Source: Flavobacteriales bacterium
Lineage (GTDB): Bacteria > Bacteroidota > Bacteroidia > NS11-12g > UBA955
DNA length: 43,974 nucleotides
Assembly: GCA_947463095.1 (NCBI GenBank)
Contig: CANHRE010000012.1
Location: forward strand, 1 to 43,974
Direction: 5' to 3'
In this document: positions 18,030-26,159 of the stretch, piece after piece
Layout of the letters: every line of letters begins with the position of its first letter
Numbering within the stretch: the stretch's first letter is position 1
Program-made: the position numbers and the translations under genes
Notes under the pieces: model-generated
What the model was told of the DNA's origin: nothing
Seen by the model: only the letters and a program-made list of their open reading frames with translations
Database searches by the model: none

Positions 18030-19063
18030 GTTAAAGATGCGCTGCCTGCCGCTATGTTGCTGCAAATATACCGCCCTCTCTCGCAATCCTTTGCCAGATC
18101 TACGAATAAGGTTTCCTCAAGGTGCTTGTGCTGCTGTCCTGCATATAATACATGCACATTAGCGCCGGCATCAAGGGTAAAAACAACCGGAATTCCGGTT
18201 TGTTCTCGGAATGACCTTATTTTTTGAATGATGCTGAGCGTTTGCGGTTGCATGAGCATGTAAGAAGGACTGGAGCACATCATCATGGCATGCAATTGCA
18301 GCGCTTCTGATTCCACCAATGCGACAAAAGATGGTATATCTCCCTCCTGCAGGATGCGCTTCAGCCGGCTCATGTTCCGGTTGGCTTCCTGAAATCTGGC
18401 TGCGGCATATGGATGCTCGCTGAGCAAGGCATGGCCCTGGGTACTGCTCACTGACTTGCTTCCCGTTTCTACCAGCATTACGGCATCCATCCATCCTTGA
18501 AATACAGGATGCAGCAAAGCATCTACCGCGATGGCATGTTGGTCATTGCTGTCCGGATAATCATCGTGTTGCCCCCACATGGAAACAGCTCCCCTGATGC
18601 TGCGACAGGCGCTACCCGAACCCAAACGGGCCAGGTTCGAAGCCAGCACAAAATCCATGGATTGATTGTTCAGCCTGGCGTGAATTTCGGCCATACACAG
18701 GGCCAGGGCACCCATTCCTGATGCGGATGATGCGATACCGCTGCTGTGCGGAAAATTGTTCATTGTTGCTACGCTAAACCCATACTCCGTCAGCCATGGC
18801 AACAAATCGCCGATGCGCTGCATGAATTCCAGTATTTTGGGCTCAAAAGCGGGCTGATGCACGCCGTCTAAATACACTACCAGGGTTCCAGGGTGCTCTC
18901 TGGTGCACAACAGTGTCGTTTCCGTGTACAGGTCGGCAAGGGTAAAACTTAAACTGGCATTGGCTGGAAGCTGTTTGCCTTTTTTTCCCCAGTATTTAAC
19001 CAGGGCAATGTTGGAAGGGCAACGCCAGGCTGCTTTTTGTATTTCGGGTATGCTTAAGGCCAT
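18026..19063 (-). CDS. mvaD: diphosphomevalonate decarboxylase
   Basis: It converts mevalonate diphosphate to isopentenyl diphosphate with ATP use and loss of CO2. The 345-residue protein opens with NIALVKYWGKKG, which binds substrate. It has the ATP loop FPHSSGIASSASG and the SGSACRS segment, and D298 in TLDAGANVH is the catalytic Asp. This family in Bacteroidota also includes the mevalonate 3,5-bisphosphate decarboxylase relatives, but the operon with two kinases fits the ordinary route. It overlaps the upstream kinase gene by 10 bases and the downstream mevalonate kinase gene by ATGA, so translation is coupled. Confidence 0.93.
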   Translation of the reverse strand: MALSIPEIQKAAWRCPSNIALVKYWGKKGKQLPANASLSFTLADLYTETTLLCTREHPGTLVVYLDGVHQPAFEPKILEFMQRIGDLLPWLTEYGFSVATMNNFPHSSGIASSASGMGALALCMAEIHARLNNQSMDFVLASNLARLGSGSACRSIRGAVSMWGQHDDYPDSNDQHAIAVDALLHPVFQGWMDAVMLVETGSKSVSSTQGHALLSEHPYAAARFQEANRNMSRLKRILQEGDIPSFVALVESEALQLHAMMMCSSPSYMLMQPQTLSIIQKIRSFREQTGIPVVFTLDAGANVHVLYAGQQHKHLEETLFVDLAKDCERGRYICSNIAAGSASLT

Positions 19064-19983
19064 CGGGCTATTTCTGCTAATTTGAATGAGGTTAAATGTC
19101 CGAACACAGCTTCAAAATCGCCGGGATGATACTCTGCCAGGAGGGCATCTCCACCCCAGGCACCCAAACTTTTCATGAATCCCTGGTATTCCGGGAACTG
19201 ATTTCCCGTGGGGGTCAAGCCCAAAACCTGAGATAACAATTGTTCGTATTGAGACATGGCTCGGTTGAAATCTTCAGCAACAGAGGCTTCCAGGGCTTCT
19301 AGGGCCCATTGATTCAACTGATTGCTGAATACGGCCAGCTGATCAATGGCTTCTCTGACATCGGAAACAGAATCCCTGCTGTTTACTTTTTTTCCAAGGA
19401 AAACAACCCGATAGTCTTCCAGGAAGCCGGGCAATACAGGCAACGGTTCTATCACCCTTTCTGCGCCATCCAACCGATACAAAACAGGCTGGTCGTGAAA
19501 CGCGGCTGCTACATCATAACCACTTCCGGGAAAGGAAACATCCATAAGTGCAAATGGGTCGATACCGGACCAGCGGGCAAGATTGGCGATGAGCGCAGAA
19601 CTGCTGCCCAAGCCCCATTCTTTGCGAAAAGAAGCTTTGATGCGCACCTGCAGGTCGCATAATTCACCACACAAATCTGGCTTTTGCGCTGCAATGAAGT
19701 CCAGCATTTGCCTCAATGGACGAAGTACAGATAACATCTCTGAAGGGTCGTCCTGCATCCTGAATTGGCAGTTCATCCATTCTTTACCATCGAAATCAAA
19801 ACTCTGCCACTGCACTTTGCCATCGCCGGGCGTGACGAGCACTTCAAGATTCTGACGAAACTTCACAGGCAGGGCACATGCCCATGCTCCGGCCAGCACA
19901 GCATACTCACCGAAAAGCATAATCTTTCCGGGAGAAGAACAGCGAAACAGGTCCGCCTCTATATCAGCGCTGCTGTTTGGCAA
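19054..19983 (-). CDS. GYDIA-type GHMP kinase, probable phosphomevalonate kinase
   Basis: The protein has GHMP-kinase motifs: SSPGKIMLFGEYAVLAGA at the N-terminus, KEWGLGSSSALIANLA as ATP loop and FPGSGYDVAAAF, which gives the GYDIA family its name. GSGYDVAAA resembles the SGxDVxxA segment of phosphomevalonate kinases, not the HGKPSGxD of mevalonate kinases, and the next step of the pathway has no other candidate here. The start is uncertain: TTG at 19983 leaves a family-like N-terminus and a 20-base overlap with mvaA, whereas GTG at 20034 would extend 71 bases into mvaA. It sits between mvaA and mvaD in the operon. Confidence 0.85.
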   Translation of the reverse strand: MPNSSADIEADLFRCSSPGKIMLFGEYAVLAGAWACALPVKFRQNLEVLVTPGDGKVQWQSFDFDGKEWMNCQFRMQDDPSEMLSVLRPLRQMLDFIAAQKPDLCGELCDLQVRIKASFRKEWGLGSSSALIANLARWSGIDPFALMDVSFPGSGYDVAAAFHDQPVLYRLDGAERVIEPLPVLPGFLEDYRVVFLGKKVNSRDSVSDVREAIDQLAVFSNQLNQWALEALEASVAEDFNRAMSQYEQLLSQVLGLTPTGNQFPEYQGFMKSLGAWGGDALLAEYHPGDFEAVFGHLTSFKLAEIARWP

Positions 19984-21325
19984 ATTGTTCGGCCGGTATT
20001 CCGCGTAGTTGACAAAAAATAGCAACGGCAGCACTGTGGCTTACCACTTTGTCTTTGAAGTATTCAACGATGGTTTTCTTTTCGTCTTCGGTAGCCTCCA
20101 GTTGGTTCAGGATGTTCAGGAGGTGCATTTTCATATGTCCCTTTTGAATGCCTGTGGTGATGAGCGAACGTATGGCCGAGAAGTTCTGCGCCAAGCCGGC
20201 AGCAGCGGTGATCATCATCAATTCAGCCGCGTTCGGATTACCCAACATTGCATGGGCAAATTTCACCATGGGATGCAGCCTGGTAATACCGCCAACCGTG
20301 CCCAGTGACATAGGAACTTCTATCCAGAACTTAAATACATCGTTTTCTACCGATGCATGTGTGAGGCTGGTGTACTGACCGCTGCGGGATGCATAGGCGT
20401 GCGCACAAGCTTCCACGGCCCTGAAATCATTACCGGTAGCCAAAACCACGGCGTCGATACCATTCATAATTCCCTTGTTATGGGTAACGGCCCTGTAGGG
20501 TTCGATTTCCGCTATTCGCACCGCACGGCAAAACTTTTCTGCAAATTCCTGGTTGCTGATACCGCTGCCCTCTTCAATGGCCGAAACCGGACAGGAAACC
20601 TCTGCCCTGACAAGACATTCCGGGGTGTAGTTACTTAAAATACACATCACCACCTGGATGCTTCGGTCTTCCATTGGAAGTGCTACTTCCTCCATTAGGG
20701 CATTCTGAAAAATTCCTGCACATTCCTCCAGGCAGGAGTTGATGAAGTTCGCCCCCATGCTGTCACAGGTTTCAAAGCGAAGCTCCAGCTGGTAATAGCC
20801 CGGTTCTACCTGTGTTTTATCAACCAGCGCCACATCTTTAATTCCGCCTCCGCGCGTCCGCATGTTGGCCGTGATGTGGTTGGTACCCGAGAGGAAATTC
20901 GTTTTTATCCGATGGAAGAAATCTGTAAATGACTGCTTATCGGTTCCATTCCAGATAAAATGTACATGACCGATTTTGGTACTTTGCAGCACTTCGGCCT
21001 TGAACCCTCCACGTTCTATCCAGAAGTTTGCCGCTTTGGAAGCCGCAGCAACTACTGAACTTTCTTCAATGGCCATGGGAAGGGCATACATACGGCCATT
21101 CACTTGGAAATTGGGAGCTACGCCAAAGGGCAGATAGAAATTGGTAAGTGCATTCTCAATAAACTCATCATGAATTTTTTGCAAATCTGGATTGATATGC
21201 CAGTATTCTTCGATGGTTCTGAGGGCGCTTTGGGGCTCTGCGCTGTAGTGGGCAATCAACCACTCTATTTTGGCTTGTTTTGACCACTTGCTGAAGCCTT
21301 TAACCGGCGCTGTTTGTTTGTTCAT
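19964..21325 (-). CDS. mvaA: hydroxymethylglutaryl-CoA reductase, class II (degradative type)
   Basis: It reduces HMG-CoA to mevalonate with four electrons from NAD(P)H. The 453-residue protein matches the class II (bacterial) form, with no membrane domain. The catalytic glutamate lies in PMAIEESSVVAAASKAA (E87/E88), the lysine in THNKGIMNGIDAV, the aspartate in ATGNDFRAVEA and the C-terminal histidine in QKGHMKMHL. MSLGTVGGITRLHP is also characteristic. Although called degradative after Pseudomonas mevalonii, here it lies within a biosynthetic operon and should act in the synthesis direction. Its start overlaps the fni stop by ATGA (21322-21325). Confidence 0.95.
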   Translation of the reverse strand: MNKQTAPVKGFSKWSKQAKIEWLIAHYSAEPQSALRTIEEYWHINPDLQKIHDEFIENALTNFYLPFGVAPNFQVNGRMYALPMAIEESSVVAAASKAANFWIERGGFKAEVLQSTKIGHVHFIWNGTDKQSFTDFFHRIKTNFLSGTNHITANMRTRGGGIKDVALVDKTQVEPGYYQLELRFETCDSMGANFINSCLEECAGIFQNALMEEVALPMEDRSIQVVMCILSNYTPECLVRAEVSCPVSAIEEGSGISNQEFAEKFCRAVRIAEIEPYRAVTHNKGIMNGIDAVVLATGNDFRAVEACAHAYASRSGQYTSLTHASVENDVFKFWIEVPMSLGTVGGITRLHPMVKFAHAMLGNPNAAELMMITAAAGLAQNFSAIRSLITTGIQKGHMKMHLLNILNQLEATEDEKKTIVEYFKDKVVSHSAAVAIFCQLRGIPAEQFAKQQR

Positions 21326-22335
21326 GTTGTTGTTACAGGCTTAAGATATTGCCAGGCCAGTTGAAGGCCTTTGATTTCATTTTCAATGTATTGGAAAAGC
21401 GCATCTTCCCCTTCCAGTGCCATTTTTAGAAAGGCGGAAGCCTGACCGTAAAGGGCGGGCAGCGGAATTTGACTAATGTGGTAATAGCCATCCAGGAAAT
21501 TACCGATACCGCCGCTAACAATGATGCTCCGGGCCTTGATGGTTTCCGGCTTACTGGCGTAACGATGCAATACCATTTGCGTCATTTGTTCTGCAGAATG
21601 ACCAACAGAAGCAATTCCGGCAAAAGCCGCCAGGTGGCCGGCATCATGGCGCAACAGTTCCAGAAGGCTGAAATTGGTACCGCCAAGGGCTCCGAAGTCA
21701 ACAGATTCCAGCGGCAGGTCGAGCAAAGCATTAAGGCTTTGCGGTCCGAATCCTTGCCCTACTTCTTTAACCATGATGGGCAAGTGAAGGCTGTCCAAGG
21801 TTCTTTTGATGGTGTCAAGGGGCGCAACCCTGATCATGTCACCTTCCGGCTGCATCCATTCCTGAAGGGGATTGACGTGAATAATCAACCCGTCGGCTTC
21901 AATGCGTTTTATCATTTCTGCAACAGCAGCCATGTTGTTGGCAGCCTGCAATTGTTCCAACTGAGCAATACCCAGATTGGCGAACAGCGGTTGATCGCCC
22001 AGCAACGACCGTACCTGAAAATCCGCAAGCGCTTCATCACGGTCCAGCAGAGGCCTGCAGGAACCCAGTCCCATACCCAGTCCAAAATGCCCGGCAGCCT
22101 TGGCCAGACGTTGGTTTATCATTCCGGCTTTTGCTGCTCCGCCGGTCATACTGGAAATCCATATGGGGGCTTTCAATACCCTGCCTGCCAATACACGCGG
22201 AGGAAGCGCTAATCCATGTGGATGAGGAGCAAATAAGGGTTCATAAAAAAAACGAGGGTCGGCTTCAACCACTTGAGCTTTAAAGGCCAGTTCAATGTGG
22301 TCAGATTTTCTTTGGGTTTCGTTGGAGCCGCTCAA
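21322..22335 (-). CDS. fni: type 2 isopentenyl-diphosphate delta-isomerase
   Basis: This FMN-dependent enzyme interconverts IPP and DMAPP. The 337-residue TIM-barrel protein has KSDHIELAF at the N-terminus, WISSMTGGA, GLGMGLGSCRPLL, LIIHVNPLQEWMQPEGD (the family NPLQE..QPEG motif), MVKEVGQGF, and VSGGIGNFLDG. The start is TTG at 22335; no ATG fits, because the DHIEL segment must be included and the next in-frame Met is far inside the barrel. It is the first gene of the mevalonate operon. A TAACTTTG box ends eight bases before the TTG. Confidence 0.94.
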   Translation of the reverse strand: MSGSNETQRKSDHIELAFKAQVVEADPRFFYEPLFAPHPHGLALPPRVLAGRVLKAPIWISSMTGGAAKAGMINQRLAKAAGHFGLGMGLGSCRPLLDRDEALADFQVRSLLGDQPLFANLGIAQLEQLQAANNMAAVAEMIKRIEADGLIIHVNPLQEWMQPEGDMIRVAPLDTIKRTLDSLHLPIMVKEVGQGFGPQSLNALLDLPLESVDFGALGGTNFSLLELLRHDAGHLAAFAGIASVGHSAEQMTQMVLHRYASKPETIKARSIIVSGGIGNFLDGYYHISQIPLPALYGQASAFLKMALEGEDALFQYIENEIKGLQLAWQYLKPVTTT

Positions 22336-22343
22336 AACAGTTT

Positions 22344-22351
22344 CAAAGTTA
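22344..22351 (-). promoter_or_regulatory. -7 box TAACTTTG of the mevalonate operon
   Basis: TAACTTTG on the minus strand (22351-22344) matches TAnnTTTG exactly and ends eight bases before the fni TTG start. It would drive the six-gene operon with a leader of only a few bases. No TTG lies at the usual -33 position. Confidence 0.45.
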
Positions 22352-22430
22352 ACCGCTGTAGTGTTTTTTTGTTTGTGTGCCTTGAAGGTACAAGGTGTAT
22401 AACTTTCATTCTAATTGACCGAAAGCCGGA

Positions 22431-22438
22431 TATTTTCG
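22431..22438 (+). promoter_or_regulatory. -7 box TATTTTCG before the DUF4920 gene
   Basis: TATTTTCG matches TAnnTTYG and ends four bases before the ATG at 22443, again implying an almost leaderless message. The identical octamer serves secDF. The -33 element is not evident. Confidence 0.4.
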
Positions 22439-22442
22439 CTGC

Positions 22443-22925
22443 ATGAAAAAGTTTCTTTATTTCACTGCGGCCATAGGCATTTTTTCCTGGTACGGATGCC
22501 AGAATCATGGCGTTCCGGCCAACCCGAACAGCACGCACTTTGGCAGCGAATTTTCAGATTCAACCGGCTTTTCTGCCGCTGATGCCCTTAGCCGCGTTGA
22601 TTCTTTGAAAGGAGATGTAACAATTTCCGGCAAGGTATCCAACGTATGTCAGACTGAAGGATGTTGGTTCAATTTAAGCCTTGACAGCAATCGCCTGCTG
22701 TTTGTTGATTTCAACCATCAATTCACCGTACCCAGGAATATTGCGGGTAAAGATGTTCTGGTGCACGGCCGATTTTATCAGGATACCCTTTCTGTAGAAC
22801 AACAGAAACACCTTGCTGCAGATGCAGGAAAATCAAAAGCAGAAACAGATCTGATTCAAACGCCTAAGGTAGAATTAAATTTTCGTGCCTTTGGGGTGAA
22901 AATGATCAGCAAAACGCAACCATGA
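22443..22925 (+). CDS. DUF4920 lipoprotein
   Basis: The 160-residue protein has a lipoprotein-type signal peptide ending at C19 (SWYGC). The body (about 45-155) resembles DUF4920: a small beta-rich domain with VTISGKVSNVCQTEGCWFNL, DVLVHGRFYQDTLS and a closing KVELNFRAFGV. The paired Cys around CQTEGCW are a typical feature of that domain. The function is unknown; a metal- or ligand-binding OB-like fold is sometimes suggested. Its stop overlaps the rnhA start by ATGA (22922-22925), though no functional link to RNase H is obvious. Confidence 0.82.
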   Translation: MKKFLYFTAAIGIFSWYGCQNHGVPANPNSTHFGSEFSDSTGFSAADALSRVDSLKGDVTISGKVSNVCQTEGCWFNLSLDSNRLLFVDFNHQFTVPRNIAGKDVLVHGRFYQDTLSVEQQKHLAADAGKSKAETDLIQTPKVELNFRAFGVKMISKTQP

Positions 22926-23428
22926 GCCAGCATGGTCCGCTGGTAATTATGTTCACCGATGGCTCCGCACTTGGGAATCCTGGTCCGGCTGGTCTGGGCG
23001 TGGTACTCATGAGTGGTGCACACCGCCTGGAAATTTCGCAGGGTTTTCGCCTGAGCACGAACAACCGCATGGAATTGCTGGCGGTGATTGTAGGTTTAGA
23101 AGCTTTAAAGAAACCGGATTGCAAGGTTCAAGTACATACCGATTCCAAATATGTACACGATGCGGTAAGTAAGGGCTGGCTGCGGCAATGGCAGCGCAAT
23201 GGCTGGCGAACAGCCCAGAAATCGCCGGTAAAGAATCCTGACTTATGGAAGCGCTTTATGATTGTTGAAGCGCAACATCAAATTGAATTTGTATGGGTAA
23301 AAGGACATGCCGGAATCCCTGAAAATGAACGCTGTGATGTTTTGGCAACAACAGCTGCATCGGGAAAGAACCTGATGGAAGACGACGGATATTTAGCCGG
23401 CATTGCGTCCGGCGATGTGCTACTTTAA
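22922..23428 (+). CDS. rnhA: ribonuclease HI
   Basis: RNase HI cuts the RNA strand of RNA-DNA hybrids, clearing R-loops and primers. The 168 residues are close to the usual 155. The catalytic carboxylates are D13 (FTDGSALGNPG), E51 (NNRMELLAV), D74 (VHTDSKYV) and D139 (NERCDVLA), with H129 in WVKGHAG. The basic protrusion segment KGWLRQWQRNGWRT is also present. It starts by ATGA overlap with the DUF4920 gene. It runs convergently into recN, and the two stop codons overlap by four bases with no terminator between them. Confidence 0.96.
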   Translation: MSQHGPLVIMFTDGSALGNPGPAGLGVVLMSGAHRLEISQGFRLSTNNRMELLAVIVGLEALKKPDCKVQVHTDSKYVHDAVSKGWLRQWQRNGWRTAQKSPVKNPDLWKRFMIVEAQHQIEFVWVKGHAGIPENERCDVLATTAASGKNLMEDDGYLAGIASGDVLL

Positions 23429-25092
23429 TGTTGCGATGCGTTTTTTAGCAGGGTCATGGCATGCAGCCTTGCTGAATTACCGGGGTCTTTTCCACTGATC
23501 ATTACAGCCAATTCTTCCACGCGTTCCGATTCTGCAAGTTTTCTCAGTGCCGAGCCTGGCTTATCACCATCTTTTTCCTTGAACACATAAAAATGTGCAT
23601 GCGCGGCACCTGCTACCTGAGGCAGATGTGTGATGGCTATCACTTGATGGGCCGCGGCCATTTGACGCATCATACTGCCAAATTTCGAAGCCACTTCTCC
23701 TGATACACCTGAATCAGCTTCATCGAATACCAATAAGGGCATATGCGCCTGCCTGGCACTCACACACTGTATGGCAAACATCAGTCGCGCCAGTTCACCT
23801 CCGGAAGCTACGCGACTCAATGAATTCAATGGCAGCGCGGAAGATGAACGAAACCGGAACATTACCTGATCTGCGCCATAGGGCCCTGGTTCAGGCAACG
23901 GCTCTAAAGACACTTCCAACTGAGCATCCTGCATTTCAAGCTGTTGCAGCAGCTCAGTAACCTGCGCCGCGAAACTGGTTTTCCCCTGCATGCGGCTTTC
24001 GGTTATTTCTCCTGCCAGCACCAGTAATTCTTGCTGCAATTGTGCACAACGGGCCTTTACTTCAATAATCAGGTCCTGTAGGGAATCACCCTCCTGAAGT
24101 CGCTGCGCCAGTTCGTCCATATAATCGCAGAGCGCCTCCGTATTGTTTTTCTGGTGTTTCTTCAACAAGGCCTGCAAACGAAAGTGTCTATCGTTCAGTG
24201 ATTCAAGCTGTTCGGGAGCAACTGCTTCAAGCGAAGTAAAGCCACTGAGCGAAGCAGAAATATCGCGTAATTCATTGAACAACAGTTCAGCACGCTCGTG
24301 CAATTCGGCAAGCTTGGCACTGAATTTGGATCCTGTTTTCAACACATTGCGCAGGCGTGCAACGCTGCTGATCAGCCCATGTTCAGATTGATCAAGCATA
24401 TCTGCAGCCTCCCAGGCTGTCCGGGAAATTTCGGCGCCATGCGTGAGTGCGGCTATTTCTGAATCCAACTGCTGTTCTTCATTTGGCTGGGGTTGAAATT
24501 GCTCCAGTTCCTGATATTGAAATTGCAGGTAATCTCGCTCCTTGAGCCAGGCGGTCTGCTCTGCCAACAGTTGTTCACTGTGTTCCTGTGCGGCGCGAAA
24601 CTGCTGGTAAAGCCTTGCATATCGCCCCAGTAAATTTCGATTACCGGCATAATCATCCAGGAGGGTGCGCTGCCTGTTGGCATCCTGTAGGTTGATGATG
24701 GCATGTTGGGTTTGAATTTCTACCAGCCACTCCCCGATTGTTTTCATTTGCTGGAGGGAAGCCGGAGTATCATTAATAAACGACCTTGACTTACCGCCGG
24801 GTACCACTTCCCTGCGCAATACCAGCTTCGCGTCCCAGTCGAGATCCTGTTCCTCAAACCAGGGCTTTAAATGAGTATCTTCCAGATGAAATAGACCCTC
24901 AACAACACATTTTTCATCTTGGGCCAGCAGCACAGTCTGGTCTGCCCGATTTCCGAGAATCAGACCCAATGCACCAAGCAAAATGGATTTTCCAGCTCCG
25001 GTTTCACCCGTAATCACATTCAGCCCCTGTTCAGGTTTGAATACCAAACTCCTGATTAAGGCGTAGTTTTTAACCCTGAGTTCCTGTAACAT
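23425..25092 (-). CDS. recN: DNA repair protein RecN
   Basis: RecN is an SMC-like ATPase that acts early in recombinational repair of double-strand breaks. The 555 residues fit the family. The N-terminus LQELRVKNYALIRSL leads to Walker A GETGAGKSILLGAL (about 31-44). A long coiled-coil-rich middle follows (about 150-350). The C-terminal ATPase half has the ABC signature LSRVASGGELARLMFA and Walker B LLVFDEADSGVSG. The ATG at 25092 directly abuts the pfkA stop codon (25093-25095), so pfkA and recN are one operon with coupled translation. Confidence 0.96.
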   Translation of the reverse strand: MLQELRVKNYALIRSLVFKPEQGLNVITGETGAGKSILLGALGLILGNRADQTVLLAQDEKCVVEGLFHLEDTHLKPWFEEQDLDWDAKLVLRREVVPGGKSRSFINDTPASLQQMKTIGEWLVEIQTQHAIINLQDANRQRTLLDDYAGNRNLLGRYARLYQQFRAAQEHSEQLLAEQTAWLKERDYLQFQYQELEQFQPQPNEEQQLDSEIAALTHGAEISRTAWEAADMLDQSEHGLISSVARLRNVLKTGSKFSAKLAELHERAELLFNELRDISASLSGFTSLEAVAPEQLESLNDRHFRLQALLKKHQKNNTEALCDYMDELAQRLQEGDSLQDLIIEVKARCAQLQQELLVLAGEITESRMQGKTSFAAQVTELLQQLEMQDAQLEVSLEPLPEPGPYGADQVMFRFRSSSALPLNSLSRVASGGELARLMFAIQCVSARQAHMPLLVFDEADSGVSGEVASKFGSMMRQMAAAHQVIAITHLPQVAGAAHAHFYVFKEKDGDKPGSALRKLAESERVEELAVMISGKDPGNSARLHAMTLLKNASQH

Positions 25093-26064
25093 TTACCGCG
25101 TAAGAATATTGGCCAGTTCCCAAAGATGTTCGTTGATGTCTTTTTTGCGGTTGATGGCTTCGGCAAATGGGGTAAAGGTGATTTCATTGTTCACTACCCC
25201 CACGGCCATACTGCGTTTGCCTTCAAACAGGGCCTTTACGGCATGCGCACCCAACCTGGATGCAAGAATTCTGTCGTTGGCCGTTGGCATTCCGCCTCTT
25301 TGTATGTGCCCAAGAACGGTCACCCTGGTATCTGAATCGGGATAAATCTTTTTGAACTTTTCGGCAAGGATGTACGCATTTCCTTCTTCATCGCCTTCCG
25401 CCACAATAAAGATGGAAAAGGCTTTCTTTCGTTTCTTGCTGCCATAGCGTTCTATAAAGGCTTCCGATTCATGGATGCGTTCGGGAATGAAGATGGCTTC
25501 TGCACCGCCGGCAAGTCCGGCATTCATGGCAATATGACCGGAATGGCGGCCCATTACTTCAATAAAAAACACCCGGTTATGCGCATCGGCCGTATCGCGC
25601 ACCTTATCGATGGCATCGAGGGCCGTATTCACCGCGGTATCAAAACCTATGGTATAGTCGGTTCCAAACAAGTCATTATCAATGGTACCGGGACAACCAA
25701 TGGATGGAATGCCATGTTCCTGTTCAAAGTACATTGCTCCGGTATAGGTTCCGTTGCCACCAATGCAAACCAAACCGTCTATTCCTCGTCGTTTCAGGTT
25801 TTCGGCAGCTTTTTTTCTTCCTTCAGGGGTGGTAAACTCCTTGCTGCGGGCCGATTTCAGAATCGTTCCCCCAAACTGAATCACATTTGAAACACTTTCA
25901 GGCATCAATACCTGAATATCATCTTCAATCATCCCTTCATAGCCGCGCATAATACCATAAGTTTCCAAACCATAATGAACGCCGGCGCGCACTACTGCCC
26001 TGATACAGGCATTCATACCCGGCGCATCACCTCCTGAAGTAAATACTGCTATTCTTTTTACCAT
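25093..26064 (-). CDS. pfkA: 6-phosphofructokinase
   Basis: It phosphorylates fructose 6-phosphate to fructose 1,6-bisphosphate, the committed step of glycolysis. The 323 residues match E. coli PfkA (320). Motifs in order: VFTSGGDAPGMNA (ATP binding), CIGGNGTYTGA, CPGTIDNDLFGTD with the catalytic TIDND, EVMGRHSGHIA (sugar phosphate binding) and LGHIQRGGMPTANDR. In CIGGNGT the residue N104 replaces the Asp (E. coli D103) usually present in GGDGS/T, a site near the ATP-magnesium. The following Gly, linked to ATP instead of pyrophosphate use, is kept. A TATATTCG box lies 23 bases upstream. Confidence 0.95.
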   Translation of the reverse strand: MVKRIAVFTSGGDAPGMNACIRAVVRAGVHYGLETYGIMRGYEGMIEDDIQVLMPESVSNVIQFGGTILKSARSKEFTTPEGRKKAAENLKRRGIDGLVCIGGNGTYTGAMYFEQEHGIPSIGCPGTIDNDLFGTDYTIGFDTAVNTALDAIDKVRDTADAHNRVFFIEVMGRHSGHIAMNAGLAGGAEAIFIPERIHESEAFIERYGSKKRKKAFSIFIVAEGDEEGNAYILAEKFKKIYPDSDTRVTVLGHIQRGGMPTANDRILASRLGAHAVKALFEGKRSMAVGVVNNEITFTPFAEAINRKKDINEHLWELANILTR

Positions 26065-26087
26065 AAATCTCTTGCTGAAACGGAGTT

Positions 26088-26095
26088 CGAATATA
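26088..26095 (-). promoter_or_regulatory. -7 box TATATTCG before pfkA
   Basis: TATATTCG on the minus strand (26095-26088) matches TAnnTTYG, 23 bases before the pfkA ATG and just beyond the terminator of the upstream lipoprotein gene. No -33 TTG is found at the standard spacing. Confidence 0.4.
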
Positions 26096-26105
26096 AAGTC
26101 AAAAT

Positions 26106-26136
26106 AAAAAGCCCCGACGCAGTGCCGGGGCTTTTT
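26106..26136 (-). terminator. intrinsic terminator of the lipoprotein gene
   Basis: A 6-bp GC stem (26111-26116 with 26126-26131, nine-base loop) is flanked by five A and five T that extend the pairing. It lies 23 bases after the stop of the lipoprotein gene on the minus strand and is symmetrical enough to work in both directions. Confidence 0.85.
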
Positions 26137-26159
26137 CAGAAAGAAGTGCAGCGCTTGGC

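Noticed and set aside
21469-22212. Open frame of 247 codons on the plus strand
   Set aside because: Antisense to fni with no recognisable motif; fni is certain.
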